Shown: positions 53,923 to 64,000 of the stretch, one piece after another | How the letters are laid out: every line of letters starts with the position of its first letter | Numbering within the stretch: the stretch's first letter is position 1 | Assembly (NCBI RefSeq): GCF_000719335.1 | Contig: NZ_JOGB01000004.1 | Coordinates: 124,001 to 188,000 of the forward strand | Reading direction: 5' to 3' | Source of the DNA: Streptomyces sp. NRRL S-87 | Lineage (GTDB): Bacteria > Actinomycetota > Actinomycetes > Streptomycetales > Streptomycetaceae | Length of the DNA: 64,000 nucleotides | Notes under the pieces: model-generated | What the model saw: only the letters and a program-made list of their open reading frames with translations | The model's database searches: none | What the model was told of the DNA's origin: nothing | Program-made: the position numbers and the translations under genes

Positions 53923-54127
53923 GTCGGTGAGCTTGAGTCGGTGAGCTGCTGATTCGCTGATTCGGTGCGGCCGACGCCCCGCCCTTACGCGGCTGCGGCG
54001 GTGGGGGCCCGCGTCGGGGCCGGCCAGGCACGCCAAGGATGCGGTTGGCCTGCCGGGTCGGGCGGAGGCCGGGTCAGCGCCGGGCCGTGGCGGCGGCGCC
54101 ACTCGGGCGCCGTGCTCCTTCCGGCCG

Positions 54128-54589
54128 CTACTCCTGCCCGTACCGGGGATCGACCGACTCCGGGGACAGCCCCAGCAGTTCCGCGACCTGCTCCACGACG
54201 ATCTCGTGCACCAGCAGGGCCCGCTCGTCGCGCGACTTCGTCCGGATCTCCACCGGCCGCCGGTAGACCACGATCCGCGCCGGATCGCCGTCGCGCGCCG
54301 GTACCACCCCGCCCAGCGGCACCGCCTCGTCGCTCCAGCCGGTCTCGGCCCCGCCCGGCCGCGGCACCTCGGCCACGACGAACTCCACCTCGGCCAACTG
54401 CGGCCAGCGCCGCTCCAGCCGTTCCACGGAGTCCTGCACGAGGTCGCCGAAGAGCTCCGCACGGCTCGCCGACAGCGGTACCTGCGGCGGCGCGACGGGC
54501 CCCCGCATCCCACGGCCGTGCCGGTCGCGCCGGCGTGGCCGCGGCTCGTAGGGGCGCTCACTCTGGGGAGGCGGTACGGGACTGTCCAT
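54128..54589 (-). CDS. Zincin-like metallopeptidase-family protein with HExxxEQ motif
   Basis: A 153-residue protein homologous to the predicted metallopeptidase next to mycobacterial whiB2. The N-terminal 45 residues are basic and Pro-rich; the conserved domain starts SASRAELFGDLVQDSVERLE, has VEFVVAEVP and ARIVVYRRPVEIRTKSRDER, and ends with the active-site-like helix LLVHEIVVEQVAELLG. In classical zincins the motif is HExxH; here the second His is replaced, giving HEIVVEQ, so activity is uncertain. ATG at 54589 gives MDSPVPPPQSE. It is divergent from the DUF3499 gene. Confidence 0.85.
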   Translation of the reverse strand: MDSPVPPPQSERPYEPRPRRRDRHGRGMRGPVAPPQVPLSASRAELFGDLVQDSVERLERRWPQLAEVEFVVAEVPRPGGAETGWSDEAVPLGGVVPARDGDPARIVVYRRPVEIRTKSRDERALLVHEIVVEQVAELLGLSPESVDPRYGQE

Positions 54590-55027
54590 CACCCACGCAG
54601 GGTAGCCCTCAGGGGACCCGCGCGGGCCGGTCCCGGCAGCGTCGGCGGGCGCGTCGTACCCGGCCGGCGACGGCATCTCGCCAGGCAGCGGCCCCGTCGG
54701 GGGCGCCGACCGGCTCCGCGGCGGGCCGCGGGCCGTTGGCGGGCGCTTCGCCCCGCAACCGCCCGGCATGTCGCACATTGAACATTCCGGCCAAGCTTGG
54801 GTGCGGTTCCGGATCCTCCGCTGAGCGGCGATCTCGCGCTGACTGTCATGGTTCGTACCGACTCGTGACCGAGATCCGGCCGTGCGCCCCCCGCCCCCCG
54901 ACCGTCCCGCGCAGGTCAGACCGGTCGCCGCCGGGCGCGCGGGGGCCGAGATCGCGCCACGACACGGGGGAGTGAGCTGGGGCAGAGTCGTCGCGGCCCG
55001 GTCAAGAGTGCGGTACCGTCCAACCTC
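54590..55027. promoter_or_regulatory. Divergent intergenic region, metallopeptidase and DUF3499
   Basis: The 438-base gap has no gene-like frame. A slightly AT-richer portion (about 54776-54870, with CAAGCTTGGG and TGACTGTCATGG) is the likely promoter area. No strong hairpin or repeat was seen. Confidence 0.4.
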
Positions 55028-55399
55028 GTGAGCCCTGTACGTCGCTGTTCGCGCACCGCGTGCGGCCGCCCTGCCGTCGCAACACTGACGTACGTCTACG
55101 CCGACTCGACCGCAGTTCTCGGCCCGCTCGCCACCTACGCCGAGCCCCACTGCTACGACCTGTGCGCCGAGCACTCGGAGCGCCTGACCGCACCCCGCGG
55201 CTGGGACGTCGTACGCCTGAGCGACGGCTCGAAACCGTCCCGGCCCACCGGCGACGACCTCGAAGCACTCGCCAACGCCGTCCGTGAGGCGGCCCGCCCG
55301 CACGACCGCGCCGCCGAGGCCGGCGGCGGCAAGAGCGGCGGCCCGGTGGGCGAGACCCGCCGCGGCCACCTGCGCGTCCTGCGCTCGCCGGACTCCTGA
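55028..55399 (+). CDS. DUF3499 zinc-ribbon-like protein
   Basis: A 123-residue actinobacterial protein of the DUF3499 family. The N-terminal half holds a presumed metal site, Cys7/Cys12 (RRCSRTACGRPA) and Cys42/Cys46 plus His49 (EPHCYDLCAEH), around the conserved ATLTYVYADSTAVLGPLA. The rest is charged and poorly conserved. The start is GTG at 55028. It is consistently located beside phosphomannomutase genes, here 163 bases upstream, but its role is not known. Confidence 0.9.
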   Translation: MSPVRRCSRTACGRPAVATLTYVYADSTAVLGPLATYAEPHCYDLCAEHSERLTAPRGWDVVRLSDGSKPSRPTGDDLEALANAVREAARPHDRAAEAGGGKSGGPVGETRRGHLRVLRSPDS

Positions 55400-55562
55400 G
55401 CCGCCGCGGCGCACCCGGCAGCGGTCGTCCGCCGCCCCGCCGCCCTCCCTTTCCCGCCAACCGGCCGCCACCCGCCGGGCCCGCCGGCGCCCCATGGGCC
55501 CGTCGGGCCGCCCCGCCGGGTAGGTTGGTGCGACCACCGCACCGACCTCAGGAGGGCAGGCC

Positions 55563-56933
55563 GTGGCAGCCGATCTGTCGCAGATCATCAAGGCGTACGA
55601 CGTACGCGGGGTCGTCCCGGACCAGTGGGACGAAACGCTGGCGGAGCTGTTCGGCGCCGCTTTCGTGCAGGTCACCCAGGCCACGGCCATCGTGATCGGC
55701 CACGACATGCGGCCCTCGTCGCCCGGCCTGGCCGCCGCCTTCGGGCGCGGTGCCGCCGCCCGCGGGGCCGACGTGACCGAGATCGGCCTGTGCTCCACCG
55801 ACCAGCTGTACTTCGCCTCCGGCCACCTCGGCCTGCCCGGCGCGATGTTCACCGCCTCGCACAACCCCGCCCAGTACAACGGCATCAAGATGTGCCGGGC
55901 CGGGGCCGCACCCGTCGGCCAGGACACCGGCCTCGCGGAGATCCGCACCCTGGTCGAGGGCTGGCTCGAGGACGGCGCCCCCGCGCCCGTCCCGGCGGAG
56001 CGGACCGGCACCGTCACGCGGCGCGACACCCTGGAGGACTACGCCGCCCACCTGAAGTCCCTCGTGGACCTCTCGGCCATCCGGCCGCTCAAGGTCGTCG
56101 TCGACGCCGGCAACGGCATGGGCGGCCACACGGTCCCCACGGTCTTCGCCGGGCTGCCGCTCGACGTCGTCCCGATGTACTTCGAGCTGGACGGCACCTT
56201 CCCCAACCACGAGGCCAACCCCCTCGACCCGAAGAACGTCGTCGACCTCCAGGAGCGGGTCCGCGCCGAGGGCGCCGACCTCGGCATCGCCTTCGACGGC
56301 GACGCCGACCGCTGCTTCGTCGTCGACGAGCGCGGCGAGGGCGTCTCCCCGTCCGCGATCACCGCCCTGGTCGCGGCCCGCGAGCTGGAGCGGCACGGCG
56401 GCTCGGGCACGGTCATCCACAACCTGATCACCTCGTGGTCGGTGCCGGAGGTCGTCCGCGAGCACGGCGGCACCCCCGTCCGCACCCGCGTCGGGCACTC
56501 CTTCATCAAGGAGGAGATGGCGAAGAGCGGGGCGATCTTCGGCGGCGAGCACTCGGCGCACTACTACTTCAAGGACTTCTGGAACGCGGACACCGGCATG
56601 CTGGCCGCGCTCCACGTCCTCGCGGCCCTGGGCGGCCAGGACGGGCCCCTCTCGGAGCTCGTCTCGTCCTACGACCGCTACGTCGGCTCCGGCGAGATCA
56701 ACTCCACCGTCGCCGACCAGGCCGCCCGCACCGCCGCCGTCCGCGCCGCCTTCGCGGACCGGCCGGGCGCCACGCTGGACGAGCTCGACGGCCTGACGGT
56801 CTCCACCGCCGACTGGTGGTTCAACCTCCGGCCCTCCAACACCGAGCCGCTCCTGCGCCTCAACGTCGAGGCCCGCGACGCCGCCACCCTCACCACCGTC
56901 CGCGACGAGGTCCTCGCCCTGGTCCGCGCCTGA
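55563..56933 (+). CDS. manB: Phosphomannomutase / phosphoglucomutase
   Basis: A 456-residue alpha-D-phosphohexomutase that interconverts mannose-6-phosphate and mannose-1-phosphate (often also glucose). The phosphoserine loop is MFTASHNPAQYNG with Ser99, the magnesium loop FDGDADRC with Asp245, Asp247 and Asp249, the sugar loop FGGEHSAHYYF and the phosphate-binding loop RPSNTEPLLR. GTG at 55563 has an AGGAGGG ribosome site. Along with ManA and the nucleotidyltransferase it would supply GDP-mannose for envelope glycans and protein O-mannosylation. Confidence 0.95.
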   Translation: MAADLSQIIKAYDVRGVVPDQWDETLAELFGAAFVQVTQATAIVIGHDMRPSSPGLAAAFGRGAAARGADVTEIGLCSTDQLYFASGHLGLPGAMFTASHNPAQYNGIKMCRAGAAPVGQDTGLAEIRTLVEGWLEDGAPAPVPAERTGTVTRRDTLEDYAAHLKSLVDLSAIRPLKVVVDAGNGMGGHTVPTVFAGLPLDVVPMYFELDGTFPNHEANPLDPKNVVDLQERVRAEGADLGIAFDGDADRCFVVDERGEGVSPSAITALVAARELERHGGSGTVIHNLITSWSVPEVVREHGGTPVRTRVGHSFIKEEMAKSGAIFGGEHSAHYYFKDFWNADTGMLAALHVLAALGGQDGPLSELVSSYDRYVGSGEINSTVADQAARTAAVRAAFADRPGATLDELDGLTVSTADWWFNLRPSNTEPLLRLNVEARDAATLTTVRDEVLALVRA

Positions 56934-57336
56934 CCCGGACGCCGGCGCAGCCGCCGTTCGAGACCCGATCCCCCAGCCCGCCGGCGTTCGAGTCCCGGGG
57001 TCCGGGGACGGAGCCCCGGGGACCCGGCGCGCGGCGCCGGGTCCGGGCCGGGTCCGGGCCGGGTCCGGGTCCGGGGCCGGGCGGGCCCCGGCGTCCCACC
57101 CGGCCGGCGCCCGAGGACGGAAACGGTGCAGGGGGAGGGAACGGCGCCGCAGGGCGACCGCCCGCCCCCAGCGGCACGGCGCCACGAGCCCACCACGCGC
57201 CGCCCCGAACCGCCCCGGCCGCGCCGGACCCGCGCAAGGGGTCCGAGAACGGCCCCCGCAGGCCCCGCCAAGCCGCACCGCACCGCAGACGGCGGTACGC
57301 TGACCTGGCCCAAACCGCTTGTTGAAGGGACGCCCC
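56934..57336 (+). repeat. GC-palindrome-rich intergenic region
   Basis: The 403 bases between manB and the Trm112 gene contain a cluster of imperfect inverted and direct repeats at about 56950-57090 (GCCGGCGTTCGAG-like word, GTCCGGGGACGGAGCCCCGGG, CCGGCGCGCGGCGCCGG and three GGGCCGGGTCC units). Similar CCCGGGGC/GCCCCGG words occur at 3228-3300. They look like dispersed Streptomyces intergenic elements and may double as terminators. No gene seen. Confidence 0.6.
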
Positions 57337-57525
57337 ATGCCGCTCGAAGCCGGCCTTCTGGAGATCCTCGCCTGCCCCGCCTGCCACGCCTCCCTCGAGG
57401 ACAGGTCGGCGGACGAGTCGGCCCCCGAGCTGATCTGCACCGGCAAGGACGACTGCGGCCTGGCCTACCCCGTACGCGACGGCATCCCCGTCCTCCTCGT
57501 GGACGAGGCGCGCCGCCCCGCCTGA
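57337..57525 (+). CDS. Trm112-family small zinc protein
   Basis: A 62-residue protein: [16 protein letters not shown] with Cys13 and Cys16, [20 protein letters not shown] with Cys34 and Cys40, and [11 protein letters not shown] at the end, the Trm112/YcaR pattern. Relatives activate SAM-dependent methyltransferases by forming a zinc-ribbon complex. ATG at 57337 with GAAGGGA. It sits between manB and the SIS gene; partner unknown. Confidence 0.93.
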   Translation: MPLEAGLLEILACPACHASLEDRSADESAPELICTGKDDCGLAYPVRDGIPVLLVDEARRPA

Positions 57526-57618
57526 GCCGCGCCCCGGGGCGCCGGGGCGCCCGACCCACGGGCCCGCGGTAGCCGAGGCACCCCCGCACGACCAGGACCG
57601 GTGAAATTCGGAGGCCCC

Positions 57619-58755
57619 ATGCTGGACGAGTCGCTGCTGGACGAACCCGAGGCCCTCGGCCGGGCGGACCGCCGCGGGCTGCTCCGCGGCGCCGCGGAGG
57701 CCGGCGCCCGGGTCCGTACCGCGGCCCGGCACGCGGCCGAGGCCGGCCTCGCCGACCTGCGCCCCGACGGCCGACCCCGCGCGGTCCTGATCGCGGGCCC
57801 CGGCACCGCCCCCACCGGCGTGTCGGACCTGCTCTCGGCCCTCGCCGGCGCGAGCGCCCCCGTCACGCGCCTGCACCCGACCGGCGTCGCCCCGGCCTCC
57901 GGCGCCCTGCGCTGGGCCCTGCCCGGCTGGGCCGGCTCGGTCGACCTGCTGCTCATCGCCACCACCGACGGCTCCGAGCCCGGCCTGGCCGTTCTCGCCG
58001 AGCAGGCGTACCGGCGCGGCTGCACGGTCGTCGCCGTCGCCCCCCAGCGCAGCCCGCTCAGCGAGTCCGTCGGTGCCGCCCACGGGCTCGTCGTTCCCAT
58101 GGCCACCGCCCCGCACCAGGAGTACGACGACAGCGCGACCTCCGCCGGCCCCGGCGCGCTGTGGGCCCTGCTCACCCCGCTGCTCGTGCTCCTCGACAAG
58201 GTCGGCCTGATCTCCGCCTCCCCGGAGAACCTCCAGCTCGTCGCCGACCGCCTCGACCGCACCGCCGAGCGCTGCGGGCCCGCCATCGCGACGTACTCGA
58301 ACCCGGCCAAGACCCTGGCCTCGGAACTCGCCGACTCCCTCCCGCTCATCTGGACCGAGGGCGCCGGCGCGGGCCCCGCCGGCCGCCGCTTCGCCGCCGT
58401 GCTCGCCGAACTCGCCGGCCGCCCCGCACTCGTCGCCGAACTGCCCATGGCCCTGCCCGCCCACGGGGTCCTGCTGGCCGGTGCCTTCGCCGGCGGCGCC
58501 GACCCCGACGACTTCTTCCGCGACCGCGTGGAGGAGCGCCAGGCCCTGCACGCCCGCGTCGTCCTGCTGCGCGACCGGCCGGCCGGCGGACTGACCGCCG
58601 CCCCGGCCGCGCGCGAACTCGCCCTCAGCCACGACACGGCCGTCAGCGAGCTCGAACCCGAGGAGGGCAGCGACCTCGAATCGCTCGCCGAACTCCTCGC
58701 CGTCACGGACTTCGCCACCGCCTACCTGGCGCTGGCCTCAGGGGGGCGCCCGTGA
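57619..58755 (+). CDS. SIS-domain protein (phosphosugar isomerase-like)
   Basis: A 378-residue protein related to bifunctional phosphoglucose/phosphomannose isomerases. It has two Rossmann-like SIS halves: VLIAGPGTAPTGVSDLL with VDLLLIATTDGSEPGLAVL (residues 50-130) and a C-terminal part with FAAVLAELAGRPALVAELP. The canonical Ser/Thr sugar-phosphate loops are partly altered, so catalysis is not assured. It keeps the place between manB and manA seen in mycobacteria. ATG 57619 is preferred over GTG 57601 because GGAGG at 57610-57614 precedes it. Confidence 0.85.
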   Translation: MLDESLLDEPEALGRADRRGLLRGAAEAGARVRTAARHAAEAGLADLRPDGRPRAVLIAGPGTAPTGVSDLLSALAGASAPVTRLHPTGVAPASGALRWALPGWAGSVDLLLIATTDGSEPGLAVLAEQAYRRGCTVVAVAPQRSPLSESVGAAHGLVVPMATAPHQEYDDSATSAGPGALWALLTPLLVLLDKVGLISASPENLQLVADRLDRTAERCGPAIATYSNPAKTLASELADSLPLIWTEGAGAGPAGRRFAAVLAELAGRPALVAELPMALPAHGVLLAGAFAGGADPDDFFRDRVEERQALHARVVLLRDRPAGGLTAAPAARELALSHDTAVSELEPEEGSDLESLAELLAVTDFATAYLALASGGRP

Positions 58756-58968
58756 GGAGGCGTACGTTCCACGGCCGTACGGGCCGCCGTCACCCGGACC
58801 AGGCGTCCCGTCACCCGGACCCGGTATCCCGTACCCGTCACGGACGTGCACGACCCCCGCGGACGTTCACGACCACGGGACCGGCCTGACCGGAGGACCC
58901 CCGGCCCCGCACACGGCGGGCAGGTCCGCCAGGCCCGTCCCGGCCCGCCTCCCACAGGAAGACGACCG

Positions 58969-60141
58969 ATGGACCGCCTCTCGAACACCGTCCGCCCCTA
59001 CGCCTGGGGTTCCACCACCGCCATCCCGGAACTCCTCGGCACCGCACCCACGGGCGAGCCGCAGGCCGAGCTGTGGATGGGCGCCCACCCCGGCGCCCCC
59101 TCCCGCGTCGACCGCGGCACCGGCGAGAAGGCCCTCGGCGAGGTCATCGCCGCCGACCCCGAGCGCGAACTGGGCGCGGCCGCGGTCGCGAAGTTCGGTC
59201 CCGCACTGCCCTTCCTGTTCAAGATCCTGGCTGCCGGCGCCCCGCTCTCCCTCCAGGTCCACCCCGACCTCGCCCAGGCCCGCGAGGGCTTCGCCGACGA
59301 GGAGCGCCGGGGCGTCCCGATCGACGCCCCGCACCGCAACTACAAGGACGCCAACCACAAGCCCGAACTGGTCTGCGCCCTCACCCCGTTCACCGGCCTG
59401 TGCGGCTTCCGCGACCCCGTCGAGGCGGCCGACCTCCTCGCCGGCCTCGAGGTCGACTCCCTCAAGCCGTACGTCGACCTGCTGCACGCCCACCCCGCCG
59501 ACGCGGCCCTGCGCGAGGTCCTCACCGCCGTGCTGAGCGCCGACCGCGCCGAGACGGCCCGTACGGTCGCCGAGGCCGGCGCCGCCGCCGAGCGACTGGG
59601 CGGACCGTACGGGACCTTCGCCGGCCTCGCGCACCACTACCCCGGCGACCCCGGCGTCATCGCCGCCATGCTGCTCAACCCCGTACGGCTCCAGCCCGGC
59701 GAGGCCATGTTCCTCGGCGCCGGCATCCCGCACGCCTACCTCGACGGCCTCGGCGTCGAGTTGATGGCCAACTCGGACAACGTGCTGCGCTGCGGGCTCA
59801 CCCCCAAGCACGTCGACGTGCCCGAACTGCTGCGGATCACCTCGTTCGAGCCCGGCGAGCCCGCCCTCCTGAGGCCCGAGGGCGGCATCGAGGAGGTGTA
59901 CGAGACCCCCATCGACGAGTTCCGGCTCTCCCGCTTCCTCCTCGCGCCCGGCGCGGCCCCCGCGCAACTCCCCGACACGACCCCGCAGATCCTGCTCTGC
60001 ACCGCCGGCGCCCCCGTGGTCCGCGCTCCGGGCGGCCGCCAAGAGACCCTCACGCCGGGGCAGTCCGTGTTCGTTCCCGCCGGGGAGAAGGTCGAATTGT
60101 CCGATAGCGGCACGATTTTCCGGGCCACCGTGGTGGTCTGA
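58969..60141 (+). CDS. manA: Mannose-6-phosphate isomerase, class I
   Basis: A 390-residue zinc enzyme that interconverts fructose-6-phosphate and mannose-6-phosphate. It shows NTVRPYAWGSTTAIPELLG at the start, LQVHPDLAQAREGF with zinc ligands, NYKDANHKPELVCALTPF, and GAGIPHAYLDGLGVELMANSDN. ATG at 58969 has an AGGAAG ribosome site; the frame opens earlier but that part is not conserved. It supplies mannose phosphates for manB upstream. Confidence 0.95.
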   Translation: MDRLSNTVRPYAWGSTTAIPELLGTAPTGEPQAELWMGAHPGAPSRVDRGTGEKALGEVIAADPERELGAAAVAKFGPALPFLFKILAAGAPLSLQVHPDLAQAREGFADEERRGVPIDAPHRNYKDANHKPELVCALTPFTGLCGFRDPVEAADLLAGLEVDSLKPYVDLLHAHPADAALREVLTAVLSADRAETARTVAEAGAAAERLGGPYGTFAGLAHHYPGDPGVIAAMLLNPVRLQPGEAMFLGAGIPHAYLDGLGVELMANSDNVLRCGLTPKHVDVPELLRITSFEPGEPALLRPEGGIEEVYETPIDEFRLSRFLLAPGAAPAQLPDTTPQILLCTAGAPVVRAPGGRQETLTPGQSVFVPAGEKVELSDSGTIFRATVVV

Positions 60142-60229
60142 CGCAGCGTCCCGCCCGGTGGCTGCAACAATGTGCGGCCGAATCAACCGGCTCTCCAGGC
60201 CCCGGCCCGAGAAGGGACACCCTGCACCC

Positions 60230-61168
60230 ATGAGCGCGTCAGGCGGAACCAAGGCGATCGTGGCGGCCCTCGCCGCCAACCTCGCCATCGCTGCCTCCAA
60301 ATTCGTCGCCTTCGCCTTCAGCGGATCGTCGTCGATGCTGGCGGAGGGCGTCCACTCACTGGCCGACTCCGGGAACCAGGGGCTGCTGCTCCTCGGCGGG
60401 AAGAAGGCCCAGCGCGAGGCCACCCCCCAGCACCCCTTCGGGTACGGGCGCGAGCGCTACATCTACGCCTTCCTCGTCTCCATCGTCCTCTTCACCGTCG
60501 GCGGCATGTTCGCGATCTACGAGGGCTACGAGAAGATCAAGGAGCCGCACGAGATCGAGGCCTGGTACTGGCCCGTCGGCGTACTCGTCTTCGCGATCGT
60601 CGCGGAGGGCTTCTCCTTCCGGACCGCCATCGCCGAGTCCAACGAGCTGCGCGGCGCGCTGTCCTGGAAGGACTTCATCCGCCGCGCCAAGGCCCCCGAG
60701 CTCCCCGTGGTCCTCCTGGAGGACTTCGGCGCCCTCGTCGGCCTCGTCCTCGCCCTCGGCGGCGTCGGCCTGTCGCTCCTGACCGGCGACGGCGTCTGGG
60801 ACGGCATCGGGACCGTCTGCATCGGCGCGCTGCTGATCGTCATCGCCATCGTGCTGGCCGCCGAGACCAAGTCGCTGCTCCTCGGTGAGGCCGCGGGCAC
60901 CGAGGAGGTCGCCAAGATCGAGGCGGCCGTCGTCGACGGCCGCACCGTCACCGGCGTCATCCACATGCGCACCCTGCACCTCGGCCCCGAGGAACTGCTC
61001 GTCGCCGCGAAGATCGCGGTGCAGCACGACGACACCGCCGCCGAGGTGGCCCGCGCCATCGACGCCGCCGAGGCGCGCATCCGCGAGGCCGTCCCGATCG
61101 CCCGCGTCATCTACCTGGAGCCGGACATCCTCCGCGCCACCCCCTCCACCCCCGCCGCCCAGGCCTGA
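60230..61168 (+). CDS. Cation diffusion facilitator family transporter
   Basis: A 312-residue CDF-type membrane protein. About five to six helices are visible (IVAALAANLAIAASKFVAF, YIYAFLVSIVLFTVGGMFAI, VLVFAIVAEGFSF, LVGLVLALGGVGLSLL, VCIGALLIVIAIVLAAE). Metal site candidates are MLAEGVHSLADSGNQ in helix 2 and LLEDFGALVG in helix 5; the cytoplasmic C-domain has HMRTLHLGPEELLVAAKI. It exports divalent cations such as zinc in exchange for protons; which ion is not evident. ATG 60230 is preceded by GAAGGGA at longer spacing. Confidence 0.92.
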   Translation: MSASGGTKAIVAALAANLAIAASKFVAFAFSGSSSMLAEGVHSLADSGNQGLLLLGGKKAQREATPQHPFGYGRERYIYAFLVSIVLFTVGGMFAIYEGYEKIKEPHEIEAWYWPVGVLVFAIVAEGFSFRTAIAESNELRGALSWKDFIRRAKAPELPVVLLEDFGALVGLVLALGGVGLSLLTGDGVWDGIGTVCIGALLIVIAIVLAAETKSLLLGEAAGTEEVAKIEAAVVDGRTVTGVIHMRTLHLGPEELLVAAKIAVQHDDTAAEVARAIDAAEARIREAVPIARVIYLEPDILRATPSTPAAQA

Positions 61169-62932
<1,764 letters not shown>

Positions 62933-62974
62933 TCCCGGCCCGGTCCCACCGGACCGGCGCAGCACAGTGCACCA

Positions 62975-63008
62975 GGCAGGCCCCCGCACCCAGTGCCGGG
63001 GGCCTGCC
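62975..63008 (+). terminator. Terminator of ahcY
   Basis: Perfect 12-bp stem, 62975-62986 with 62997-63008, 43 bases after the stop; CAC/GTG inside the loop can pair too. Confidence 0.85.
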
Positions 63009-63163
63009 CCGTACCCGGCCCCGCCCCGCCGGACCACGGACCCGTACGCACACGGGCACAGACGCACACAGGCAGAGACGAACACAGGCACACTGGCACG
63101 CAGCACCCGGACACACGCGCACGCGCACGCACGCACCACACCTCACGAACAGCAGGCGACCCC

Positions 63164-63781
63164 ATGCCCCGCGGCCGTTACTCGCTCCACGACCCGCACG
63201 ACCACACCCCCCTCGGCGACGAGCACTTCCAGTGCGCCCCCGGCCCCTCCGGCTGGCGCTACGTCTCCCGGATCACCACCCCCACCGGGGAGGACAGGGG
63301 CTCGGTCGACCTGGCCGTCGACGAACTCGGCCGCCCCATCCGCCTCGAACTCCACGCCGCCGACTGGCAGGTCCGCGGCGCCGCCCTCGACGGCGTCACC
63401 TGGGTCCGCACCGACCCCACCGGCACCGAGGCCACCGAAGGCAACGTCCCCGCCCACGCCTTCACCGGCACGTCCCCGGCCTTCTACGTCGCCACCGCCC
63501 GCCTGCTGCGCCTCACCGCCGCCGCACCCCCCACCCGGGTCCGGCTCGTGGCCTTCACCGACCCCGTCCTGGCACCCCGCACCGTCGACCAGGCGTGGGC
63601 GCTGGTGAAGAGCGAGGCGCACCCCACCGACAGCGGACCGCTGATGGTGGACGAGTACCAGGTCAGCGCCCTGGACACGGGCGAGCAGCACGCCGTGCAC
63701 ATCGCCGGCGACGTGGTCCTGTCCGCCCCCGGCATCGAACTCGAGGAACTGGAGACCCCGCCCTCCACCTTCCCCGCCTAG
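63164..63781 (+). CDS. Unrecognised conserved-looking protein
   Basis: A 205-residue cytosolic protein with no signal peptide or membrane helix. It starts MPRGRYSLHDPHDHTPLGDE and has regular alternating strand-like segments (WRYVSRITTPTGEDRGSVD, RPIRLELHAADWQVRGAAL, RVRLVAFTDPVLAP, GEQHAVHIAGDVVLSAPG), which suggests a beta-barrel or split-barrel ligand-binding fold, perhaps glycolipid-binding. I do not recognise a named family. Codon usage is normal for this genome and ATG 63164 fits well after a non-coding stretch of CACA/ACGC repeats. Confidence 0.8.
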   Translation: MPRGRYSLHDPHDHTPLGDEHFQCAPGPSGWRYVSRITTPTGEDRGSVDLAVDELGRPIRLELHAADWQVRGAALDGVTWVRTDPTGTEATEGNVPAHAFTGTSPAFYVATARLLRLTAAAPPTRVRLVAFTDPVLAPRTVDQAWALVKSEAHPTDSGPLMVDEYQVSALDTGEQHAVHIAGDVVLSAPGIELEELETPPSTFPA

Positions 63782-63814
63782 CCCGGACACCGGCCCACGC
63801 CGACCCGCACCGGC

Positions 63815-64000
63815 CTACGCCGGCGGCGCGAACCCCGTCGCCGGAGGCGCATCCCCGCCCCCCGCGGCGGCCGACGGCACCGCAGCGGGCACCACCGGCA
63901 CGCCGACGGGCGCAACCGGCATCCCCGCGGCCACCGGACCACCGCCGGCCCCGGGCCATGCACCGGGCCCCGCACCTGGCCCCGGACCACCGCCCGGCCC
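63815..64000 (-). CDS. C-terminal end of a Gly/Pro/Ala-rich protein (enters from the right edge)
   Basis: Reading the minus strand from base 64000, an uninterrupted frame of 61 codons ends with TAG at 63815-63817. It encodes a Gly/Pro-rich stretch (GPGGGPGPGAGPG, then PVAPVGVPVVPAAVPS) finishing with PPATGFAPPA. Such tails are common on actinobacterial RDD-family and other membrane proteins, but nothing here identifies it. Frame choice rests on composition, orientation and the stop. Confidence 0.4.
   Translation of the reverse strand, partial: GPGGGPGPGAGPGAWPGAGGGPVAAGMPVAPVGVPVVPAAVPSAAAGGGDAPPATGFAPPA

Overview
The window is a contiguous piece of a very GC-rich actinobacterial chromosome and looks like core Streptomyces. 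The evidence is overwhelming G/C in third codon positions, GTG/ATG starts with GTGA/ATGA overlaps, a near-canonical WhiB sporulation regulator, class E sortase-type surface motifs, coenzyme F420 genes and many LytR-CpsA-Psr (LCP) proteins. No tRNA, rRNA, insertion sequence, prophage or CRISPR array was seen.

Layout. 1-4505: histidine utilisation (end of hutU, an M20 amidohydrolase, hutF, hutI), facing a hydrolase/WYL-regulator pair (4539-6252). 6442-11287: a tightly coupled four-gene operon for exported, membrane- or wall-attached proteins (LPQTG and LAHTG sortase signals, a WxL-interacting-like DUF916 protein), closed by a perfect 20-bp hairpin. 11477-15485: a POT peptide transporter and an OmpR-type two-component system. 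15516-19147: GtrA protein, purK-purE and an M19 dipeptidase. 19364-22280: VOC protein and CGNR regulator around nested palindromes; then an HTH/coiled-coil/degenerate trypsin-like protein divergent from a tiny membrane protein. 22345-29177: UDP-glucose dehydrogenase, acyl-CoA dehydrogenase, a nucleotide-sugar pyrophosphorylase, a secreted peptidoglycan-recognition amidase and a TIGR03089 protein. 29411-39835: five LCP ligases with a family 2 glycosyltransferase and an acyl-CoA thioesterase between them. 39993-41636: ABM-domain protein and an AlkA-like glycosylase. 41764-44032: wreckage of a secreted polymorphic toxin with a still intact immunity-like gene. 44165-47005: cysteine dioxygenase-fbiA-fbiB. 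47667-53922: whiB, a giant membrane glycosyltransferase and a DUF5719 protein. 54128-62932: zincin-like protein, DUF3499, phosphomannomutase, Trm112-like protein, SIS protein, manA, a cation efflux protein and ahcY. 63164-64000: an unrecognised protein and the tail of a Gly/Pro-rich gene.

How it fits together. From purE/purK to ahcY the gene order resembles, as I remember it, the Mycobacterium tuberculosis block Rv3248c-Rv3277 (sahH, manA, SIS protein, pmmA, DUF3499, zincin-like, whiB2, fbiA, fbiB, sugar nucleotidyltransferase, LCP gene, TIGR03089 gene, fadE25, purE, purK, GtrA). The backbone is thus an ancient cell-envelope and housekeeping neighbourhood: mannose/nucleotide-sugar supply, glycosyltransferases, LCP ligases joining polymers to peptidoglycan, and an envelope-remodelling amidase. 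Streptomyces-specific insertions are the LCP expansion, the toxin remnant and the pseudo-protease locus. The best candidates for an undescribed system are the sortase/DUF916 surface operon (6442-11287) and the HTH/coiled-coil/pseudo-trypsin locus (20341-22280). A recurring oddity is short tandem repeats lying directly at or after stop codons.
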